From: Deltaproteobacteria bacterium
GTDB taxonomy: Bacteria; Desulfobacterota; Desulfobulbia; Desulfobulbales; SURF-16
NCBI GenBank assembly: GCA_016219175.1
Contig: JACRCD010000079.1
Span: 1 to 64,000, forward strand
Length of the DNA: 64,000 nt
Reading direction: 5' to 3'
The notes under the pieces are model-generated. The model worked only from the letters and a program-made list of their open reading frames with translations, was not told the DNA's origin and ran no database searches. Of the stretch, positions 26,023 to 31,635 are shown in pieces. A program made the position numbers and the translations under genes. Numbering within the stretch: position 1 is the first letter of the stretch; each line of letters starts with the position of its first letter.

Positions 26023-26957
26023 TTTGCGCCCAAGGTCTTGCCAAGAACCAGCATGTTATGCCGCATCACTGTCTCGTAATAATCAAGGGGACCGTTCTCG
26101 GGACCGGAGGCCCCCGGGTCCAGAGTAGCGACAGCCACGCCTGTCTCCCTGGCTATTGTCTGCCCCACCTTCGCCGGATACTGAGGCTCGGTAAAGATCC
26201 CCCCCGCCTTTTTCTCTCTGATGATTTTCACAATCCTTAACATCTCGGCTGCCGAGGGTTCCTGTCCGGCGTGGGCCTGGACCACGGCCACGACTTCCAG
26301 CCCCATATCGCGGGCCAGATAATCAAAAACGCCATGCTGGGTGACGATGCGGTTGTTGCCGAGCCGTTTACCGAGAGCGGAAAAATCGTCCGCCAGCTTC
26401 TGCATTTTTTCCTCGTACGCCTTGGCATTGGCCAGGAAGGTTGCCGCGCCGGCCGGGTCGAGCTCGGCAAGCTCGGCCGCAATATTCATGGCCAGCCGGC
26501 CGGCCAACCGCGGGCTGGTGAACAGATGGGGATTTACCCCGCCATGCTGATCATGGTCATGTTCCTGGCGGTCAGCCTCTTCATGGTCATCCTGGCCTGC
26601 ATAGCGCAGGATCTCCTTGATTCCGGCGGAGCTGTCGACCACCTTGAGGTCCGGATTGGCCTTTTTTACCGGTGCGCCCAGGTATTCCTCCATGCCGAGA
26701 CCGTTGACGATCAACACGTCGGCCCTGGCTATCTTTTGCATGTCTTGGGGAGTGAGGGCATAGTCATGGGGGCAACCCAGGGCTGCCGGCAACATTAATT
26801 GCACCGTTACAGCACTATTGCCGCTTACCACATTACGGGTAATCTGGAAGATGGGAAAGGTGGTGCAGAGGATAGTTTTCTTATTCCCATCCGCCCGTGC
26901 GGGCAGACAGGCAAGAAGCAGGGCCAGGACAATAAGGAAAGGTTTCATCCGATTCAT
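26019..26957 (-). CDS. znuA: Metal ABC transporter substrate-binding protein (ZnuA family)
   Basis: 312 residues with a Sec signal peptide (cleavage near P-A-R-A-D). Cluster A-1 metal-binding features include C-P-H-D-Y for the first His, a His/Asp-rich loop (D-D-H-E-E...H-D-H-D-Q-H) typical of zinc rather than manganese binding proteins, and later H-G-V-F-D-Y and Q-A-H-A-G. The protein captures Zn2+ (less likely Mn2+) in the periplasm. First gene of its operon and divergent from the arsR-selenoprotein operon, so the two may share control. Confidence 0.92.
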   Translation of the reverse strand: MNRMKPFLIVLALLLACLPARADGNKKTILCTTFPIFQITRNVVSGNSAVTVQLMLPAALGCPHDYALTPQDMQKIARADVLIVNGLGMEEYLGAPVKKANPDLKVVDSSAGIKEILRYAGQDDHEEADRQEHDHDQHGGVNPHLFTSPRLAGRLAMNIAAELAELDPAGAATFLANAKAYEEKMQKLADDFSALGKRLGNNRIVTQHGVFDYLARDMGLEVVAVVQAHAGQEPSAAEMLRIVKIIREKKAGGIFTEPQYPAKVGQTIARETGVAVATLDPGASGPENGPLDYYETVMRHNMLVLGKTLGAK

Positions 26958-27230
26958 CGCGGTTTCAGTTTACTCGTTGCGGATCAATGTCAGTAATTTT
27001 AAAAAAAATCGCCCGCCCCACGCCGTCACCCCGGCGCAGGCCGGGGTCCGGAACTGCCGTAACACCAGGATTCCTCCCGGGCATGGCCCTGGGAAGGCAA
27101 CTTGACAATTCATCAAACGCTATACCACAACCAACTGTTTTGTGTCTATTAATAACGGTTTTCCCGGCTGATCAAGCCATCAACCTGCTCCCGCACCTTT
27201 CTTTGCGGAAAAAATTAATGAAGGAACCTC
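26958..27230. other. Divergent spacer between znuA and the selenoprotein operon, with REP-like hairpin
   Basis: CCCCGGC-GCAG-GCCGGGG (27029-27046) is a perfect 7-bp hairpin of the kind found in dispersed CGTCACCCCGGCG...CCGGGGTCC repeats. No ORF is supported. The promoter side toward arsR is listed separately. Confidence 0.5.
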
Positions 27231-27267
27231 TTGACATTTTCAGCTCAACGCATAAATATATATTTAT
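27231..27267 (+). promoter_or_regulatory. arsR-operon promoter with a 16-bp operator palindrome over the -10 region
   Basis: TTGACA at 27231-27236 is followed by a -10-like TAAATA at 27253-27258 (spacer 16). The perfect palindrome ATAAATATATATTTAT (27252-27267) covers that -10. Operators of ArsR/SmtB repressors are AT-rich dyads of this kind over the promoter, so autoregulation by the next gene is the natural reading. Confidence 0.65.
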
Positions 27268-27335
27268 ATATTAGTTTTCAGAAAATACCGCCCAATACCG
27301 TCTTGCGAACAAAAAAAACCGCATAAACAAAACGA

Positions 27336-27689
27336 ATGAACAGACAACCGCCAACACCCCCCGCCATGGACATCCGGGAATGCTTAGCGAAAACGGACCC
27401 GCAGGGTGTGGCCTTTCTGGCCAAAACCCTGGGGGACGAAAACCGGCTGAGGATCATCATGGCCCTGGCCCAGGGAAAGAAACCGGTTTCCCGGCTGGTC
27501 GAGGAACTGGGTATCTCTCAGCCCCTGGCCTCGCACCATCTCAAGGAACTGAAACGGGCGCTGCTGGTGACCATGGAGAGGAACGGTCCTTTTGTTTACT
27601 GCGAACTGGCGGACCAGCGCATCGCCTCAATCCTGGCCGACCTGGGCGCGTTGGCGGCCGACCTGCTCGCCAGGCGAACCTCCTTTTAA
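27336..27689 (+). CDS. ArsR-family winged-helix transcriptional regulator
   Basis: 117 residues. A winged helix with L-G-D-E-N-R-L-R-I-I-M-A-L, the recognition segment G-I-S-Q-P-L-A-S-H-H-L-K-E-L and the wing V-T-M-E-R-N-G-P-F-V-Y-C, the classic ArsR pattern. Only two Cys are present (near residue 16 and in the wing), so the inducer site is not a canonical ELCVC motif. No strong ribosome site precedes ATG 27336; ATG 27366 is an alternative. It likely represses its own operon, which continues with four selenoproteins, and could also act on divergent znuA. Confidence 0.88.
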   Translation: MNRQPPTPPAMDIRECLAKTDPQGVAFLAKTLGDENRLRIIMALAQGKKPVSRLVEELGISQPLASHHLKELKRALLVTMERNGPFVYCELADQRIASILADLGALAADLLARRTSF

Positions 27690-27706
27690 TTGGAAAGAGA
27701 ACGGCA

Positions 27707-28180
27707 ATGAAGGAACAAAAAAAACTGCATGAAATCCTGGACCACCTTGAACCGGCCAAAGCCCTTTCATTGCTGACTCCGGCCCTAAAAAAAATCCTGG
27801 CCCATCTGGATGAAAAAGCCAGGGTCAAGTTTGTCACGGACATGATCGAAGAGCAAGGGGTCGATAAGCTCTCCAGCATGGTGAACCTCTGACTGGCCGA
27901 ATGCATGGACGAAGGTGTCGATCCAACGCAGATGTGTCAGAGCCTGGTGCATAAAGTGGCGCAATCCAAACAACTGATGGCGATCACCGATCCCGGCATC
28001 CTGGTACTGTTTGAAAACTGGCTCGATGAGCTGGAAGACGAGGTGGCGGCGTATCTGCACATCCATCCCGCCTCCGGCGCCGTTGAGCTGGCCGACAAGC
28101 TCGGGCTGTCAAAAAGCGGCGCTGTTTTTCTGCTGGCGAAGCTGCGGAGGGAAGGAAAATTTACAGGAGGTGGACAATGA
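27707..28180 (+). CDS. Selenoprotein with predicted C-terminal winged helix (Sec62)
   Basis: The frame from ATG 27707 (GGAAAGAG upstream) reads through TGA 27890-27892 to the TGA at 28178-28180, giving 157 residues with Sec at 62 (V-N-L-U-L-A-E-C). Codon usage is continuous on both sides, and ATG 27905 lacks a ribosome site, which argues against two genes. A SECIS-like hairpin follows at 27906-27925. Residues 1-60 are helical. The last ~45 residues (H-P-A-S-G-A-V-E-L-A-D-K-L-G-L-S-K) look like a winged helix. U62 and C66 form a U-x3-C pair that could be a redox switch or metal site. It overlaps the next gene by 4 nt (ATGA). Function unknown; a redox-sensing regulator is inferred. Confidence 0.72.
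27906..27925 (+). promoter_or_regulatory. Bacterial SECIS-like hairpin for Sec62
   Basis: TGGA/TCCA and CGA/TCG form a 7-bp stem with one bulged A (27921); the apical loop AGGTG has G in position 2. The loop begins 20 nt after the TGA, inside the spacing expected for SelB-recognised elements. Confidence 0.65.
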
Positions 28181-29898
28181 GAAAACCGTGGCGAATTGTG
28201 TTCCTGTTTCTGGTTGCGCTTCTCAGCCCCATGGTGATGGGAACGGCGGCAGCCGCCACCCTGGCCGATGTGCAACAGGAAGCGGTGCGCGGCGGCTACC
28301 GGCTGATTAACAGCGACGAACTCCGGGACATGCTCAACCGTCATCCCGCGGGCGTAGTGCTGGTCGATACCCGCCAGGAATGGGAGTATGCGGCGGGCCA
28401 CATCAGCGGGGCGGTGAACTTCCCCATGGAGCCCACCTGGCTTGCCCGTCTGACCAAGCGTGGAGAGTTGCAACAGTTCCTGGGCCAGGACAGGGAAAAA
28501 CATATCGTCTTTTACTGAGCCGGACTGGCCTGAGTCAGAAGTGACTCGGCAGCCCGGGTGGCTGTCTCGCTTGGTTACAATAATGTGTACCGTGACCCGC
28601 TGGGTTTTCCCGAGTGGCAGGCAAAGGGTCTGCCAACGGCGGCAACGGCCGGCGGTCACAATAAAACCGATCCCGCCCTGGCCCCGGCGGCTTCGGCCAA
28701 GGGCCTGATGCAGGGTTGGGCGTTTGTTCTCACCCTGGCCGGTATTTTTCTCGGCGGCATGGCGCTCAATCTTACCCCTTGCGTCTATCCCCTCATCCCC
28801 ATCACGGTGTCCTATTTCGGCGGCCGCAGCGGCCAGGGCCAGGGGAAACTGCTCGCCCACGGTTTCTGTTACATCACCGGCCTGGCCATGACCAATTCCA
28901 TCCTTGGCGTGGTGGCCGCCATGACCGGCAGTCTCATGGGCGGCATGCTGCAAAACCCCTGGGTGCTGGCCACGGTTGCCGTGGTGCTGCTTGCTTTCGC
29001 CAGCAGCCTTTTCGGCTTCTGGGAGCTGCGCTTGCCTACCGGCTTAACCCGCGCCGCCTCCAGAAGCTATGCCGGCTATTTCGGCACCTTCTTCATGGGC
29101 ATGACCCTTGGGGTGGTGGCGGCGCCGTGCATCGGCCCTTTCGTGCTCGGCCTGTTGACCTGGGTCGCCAGCACGGCAAACCCTGTTTTCGGGTTCATCG
29201 TTTTTTTCACCTTGAGCCTTGGCCTCGGACTGCCCCTGTTCATCCTGGCCATGTTTTCCGGCAGACTTGAAAAAATGCCCCGCTCCGGCGAATGGATGAA
29301 CTGGGTGAGGAAGGCCATGGGCTGGGTGCTGGTCGGCATGGCCGCCTATTTTGTAAGACCGCTCTTTCCCAAGGCGGCAAGCGTCGTTATCTACATCCTG
29401 ATCGCCCTGGCCGGTGGCATTCATCTGGGCTGGCTCGACCGGAGCAAGGCAGCCTTCCGGGCCTTTGCCTGGATAAAAAACGGCGCCGGCATTGCCGGGG
29501 TCTCTCTTGCCCTTTTTCTGGCCGCTTCCTGGGTCCTCCAGGGACAGGGGGTCACCTGGCAGCCCTATTCACCAGAGGTGCTTGCCCAGGCGAGAAACAA
29601 GGGGCAGCCGGTGATCATGGATTTCTACGCCACCTGGTGCGCGCCCTGCCGGGAGCTGGACGAGATCACCTTTCACGATCCGGCGGTCGTCAAAAAAACC
29701 GCGGGCTTCGTCATGGTAAAAATCGATCTCACCGAGGGCAACAATCCCGTCTACCAGCAGCTTGTCAAGGACTACGACGTAAGAGGGGTTCCCACCGTTG
29801 CCTTTCTGGACGGGAGCGGCGTTGAGCGGCGCGATATGCGGCTGGTTGATTTCATGCCGCCGTCAGAGTTTGTCAAATGGCTGGATAAAATCCAATAA
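28177..29898 (+). CDS. Selenoprotein: rhodanese - DsbD/CcdA membrane domain - thioredoxin fusion with two Sec (U114, U119)
   Basis: One frame of 573 residues, interrupted only by TGA at 28516 and 28531. A GGAGGTGG site precedes ATG 28177. Order: signal peptide (~1-27); periplasmic rhodanese (~35-145) whose active loop reads F-Y-U-A-G-L-A-U-V-R-S, where related rhodaneses have Y-C-x4-C; DsbD-like membrane domain with C202 (T-P-C) and C318 (A-P-C) in its helices; periplasmic thioredoxin domain with C488-A-P-C491. DsbD moves electrons from cytosolic thioredoxin to periplasmic partners; here the acceptor seems built in as a possible selenenylsulfide/diselenide rhodanese. Each TGA has its own SECIS-like hairpin. 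Substrate (persulfide, selenium or sulfur species) is inference. Confidence 0.88.
28530..28549 (+). promoter_or_regulatory. SECIS-like hairpin 1 of the rhodanese-DsbD gene (for U114)
   Basis: GAGTCA (28532-28537) pairs perfectly with TGACTC (28542-28547) around GAAG, with one G-U and one C-G pair outside. The loop starts with G and lies 19 nt after TGA 28516. The second TGA is part of the 5' side of this stem, so both elements are nested in coding sequence. Confidence 0.8.
28548..28566 (+). promoter_or_regulatory. SECIS-like hairpin 2 of the rhodanese-DsbD gene (for U119)
   Basis: CAGCC (28550-28554) pairs with GGCTG (28560-28564) around CGGGT, extended by a G-U and a G-C pair. The loop has G in position 2 and lies 21 nt after TGA 28531. 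It abuts hairpin 1; the two can coexist if the outer pairs of one open. Confidence 0.75.
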
Positions 29899-29909
29899 AG
29901 GAGGAAGTT

Positions 29910-30179
29910 ATGCTGAAAATACGTTTTTTTCTCAACGAACCCAACGGCAAGACCTGAAACCACTTCAAGGAAATGTTGCCCAGGCTGGGCACAAATGATG
30001 CCGTTTCCATTGAGGTTATTGCTAAGCCGCGCCAGGAATACCAGACAATGGCCTACGCCGACCTGGGTCTTCCCAAGGCGCCGGCCGTCATGATCGGCAA
30101 AGATATTATCGTCGAAGGCCGGGACATCGACGAACAGGAACTCGACAACATTATCCGCCAGCGCATGGCACACAAATAA
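29910..30179 (+). CDS. Small thioredoxin/glutaredoxin-fold selenoprotein 1 (Sec16)
   Basis: 89 residues, with AGGAGGAAGTT directly before ATG 29910. TGA 29955-29957 is codon 16 in the segment N-G-K-T-U-N-H-F. The pattern is thioredoxin-like: first strand K-I-R-F-F-L, Sec at the start of the first helix, A-P-A-V-M-I as the cis-Pro strand, and a final helix. It has no signal peptide and no Cys, so it would act in the cytosol through Sec alone (monothiol-type). About half identical to the next gene, a tandem duplicate. A likely reducing partner of the upstream DsbD fusion, by context only. Confidence 0.83.
29977..29991 (+). promoter_or_regulatory. SECIS-like hairpin of selenoprotein 1
   Basis: TGCCC (29977-29981) pairs with GGGCA (29987-29991) around AGGCT; the loop has G in position 2 and lies 24 nt after the TGA. 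The identical hairpin occurs at the same distance in the next gene. Confidence 0.75.
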
Positions 30180-30197
30180 GTCAATAAGGAGGAAATC

Positions 30198-30518
30198 ATG
30201 CTGAAAGTCCATTTTTTTCTGAACGAACCCAACGGCGGGCCCTGAAAGCACTTCAACAAGATGATGCCCAGGCTGGGCACAAAATATGACGTCGCCATTG
30301 AAGTTACATCCAAACCCAAGGCCGAGTATCTGACTGACGAATATTTCGCCCTTGATCTGCCGGTGGCCCCGGCCATCCTGGTTGGAGACGAAATCGTCAC
30401 CGAAGGCAAGGATTGCGAGGACCGCGCGGTCGAGGTGGTCATCTGCCGCAGTCTTGGCTTGCCGGAACCGGAAGAGGAAAGCAAGACGGGAGTCCTCGGC
30501 AGACTGTTCGGCCGTTAA
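30198..30518 (+). CDS. Small thioredoxin/glutaredoxin-fold selenoprotein 2 (Sec16)
   Basis: 106 residues, with AAGGAGGAAATC before ATG 30198. TGA 30243-30245 is again codon 16, in N-G-G-P-U-K-H-F. Strand K-V-H-F-F-L and cis-Pro segment V-A-P-A-I-L-V-G match its neighbour. Two C-terminal Cys (in G-K-D-C-E and V-I-C-R) and a longer tail distinguish it. The shared U-x-H-F motif at the helix start is the likely active site. It begins 18 nt after selenoprotein 1 and is the last gene of the operon. Confidence 0.83.
30265..30279 (+). promoter_or_regulatory. SECIS-like hairpin of selenoprotein 2
   Basis: TGCCC (30265-30269), loop AGGCT, GGGCA (30275-30279), 24 nt from TGA to loop, identical to the copy at 29977-29991. 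Confidence 0.75.
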
Positions 30519-30591
30519 GGACCGAGGCAAAGGGCAGCCGCCTTGAGATAAGGATGTCGGGTGCTTTTTTCACTGGTGTTTTGGCAAATGA

Positions 30592-30620
30592 TTGACACCC
30601 CGGTATTTAATAATTAATAT
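30592..30620 (+). promoter_or_regulatory. Strong sigma70-type promoter
   Basis: TTGACA at 30592-30597 and TAATAT at 30615-30620 with a 17-nt spacer. It drives the low-complexity protein gene that starts at 30670. Confidence 0.75.
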
Positions 30621-30669
30621 AAATTATGGTTTGTCAAATTGCTATTCCACTTAGGTAAGGGGGCAGGTT

Positions 30670-31263
30670 ATGCAGGTTACCAATTCAGCATCCAACATCC
30701 CATTCAAGACACCTACTGAAATTGACGGCCAGAACAGAACGCAGCCGCAACAACAAATCACGCCGCAGACCGAAACCCCGGTCCAGCTGTCAGCAAACGA
30801 CAAGGTCTCCCTGTCCGCCGAGGCAAAATCATTAAACAGGCAACAGGCCAAGGAAAATACCGCCTCGGCCGCCGCGGAAAACACCAGCCAGGTCAACCCC
30901 GGCTTGAAAACCCAGAACACCTTGGAAAATCAGCAGAATGGTCCGGCTCAGGTACAGGGTGTGCAAGAGGCTGATTCGGCCGAGGAAGCCGCCGCTCCGC
31001 CCCCGCAACCAGCGGAGCCGCAGGCAAGCCAAGCCGCCCCGGTAAAAAGCGAGACAAAGGCTGTGGCGGAGACCCCCGCTGAAAGCCCTGCCACTCCCGA
31101 GTCAGCCACCGCAACCAACAGCAAGCCGCAGACCACCACTCCCGCTTCCCAGACTGTTGCCCCGCAAAACCAGCCCACAGCGCAAAAACCTGCCCAGGAG
31201 GCCCCAATGGCCGCGGCAGGAGGCATGTCACCGGGCAAATACAGCATTGACCTTTCGGCCTGA
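30670..31263 (+). CDS. Low-complexity Gln/Ala/Pro-rich protein of unknown function
   Basis: 197 residues, poor in hydrophobics and aromatics. The N-terminal ~60 residues contain D-K-V-S-L-S-A-E-A-K, similar to segments in flagellar regulators such as FlgM and other small motility proteins. The middle is disordered and rich in A, P, Q, T and E; the end is G-K-Y-S-I-D-L-S-A. It has no signal peptide or transmembrane segment and no Cys. A G-rich ribosome site and a near-consensus promoter suggest good expression. I do not recognise the family. Confidence 0.7.
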   Translation: MQVTNSASNIPFKTPTEIDGQNRTQPQQQITPQTETPVQLSANDKVSLSAEAKSLNRQQAKENTASAAAENTSQVNPGLKTQNTLENQQNGPAQVQGVQEADSAEEAAAPPPQPAEPQASQAAPVKSETKAVAETPAESPATPESATATNSKPQTTTPASQTVAPQNQPTAQKPAQEAPMAAAGGMSPGKYSIDLSA

Positions 31264-31635
31264 TCCGGCCGGAAGGGAAAAATCGCCAGCAGCGCGGGAC
31301 GGCCATAAAGAGATTATTCCCGTGCGGGGTGGAACTACGCCGTCATGACGCCAATCTGGCCGCCCCATTTCACCTATTTAACTCGAACAGTCTAAAAGGC
31401 CGAATTGCCGGCGACACAAACATAACCGCCGTGCTTATGGCAGATGTGACAGGGCTTGGCATTTGGCCAGAGCTGGGAGCTCCATGGAAATTGGTGTCGC
31501 AAGGAAAACCGTTACCTGTGACCGTGACATCTACAACTTTCTGTACACAATTATTATCACAACGTTGCAGTTTTGTAATGTGGCGAAATGTCGTAGCAGG
31601 ACATCGGAAAGTCCAGCGCCCCCTTAAAAGACCAA
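31264..31635. other. Intergenic region with no supported gene
   Basis: A 133-codon frame (31329-31730, plus) runs across this stretch but overlaps the 3' end of the YvcK-like gene on the other strand, lacks a ribosome site and shows no domain. The minus strand has a short C-H-I-C-H-coding segment near 31436, closed by stops. It may be a degenerate element; nothing firmer can be said. Confidence 0.4.

Noticed and set aside
27890-30245. Reading the five TGAs as frameshift-free pseudogene stops or sequencing errors
   Set aside because: All are TGA, never TAA or TAG; frames are otherwise intact over about 2.8 kb, two fall at known redox-Cys positions of rhodanese, two at equal positions of paralogues, and all have SECIS-like hairpins at the right distance.
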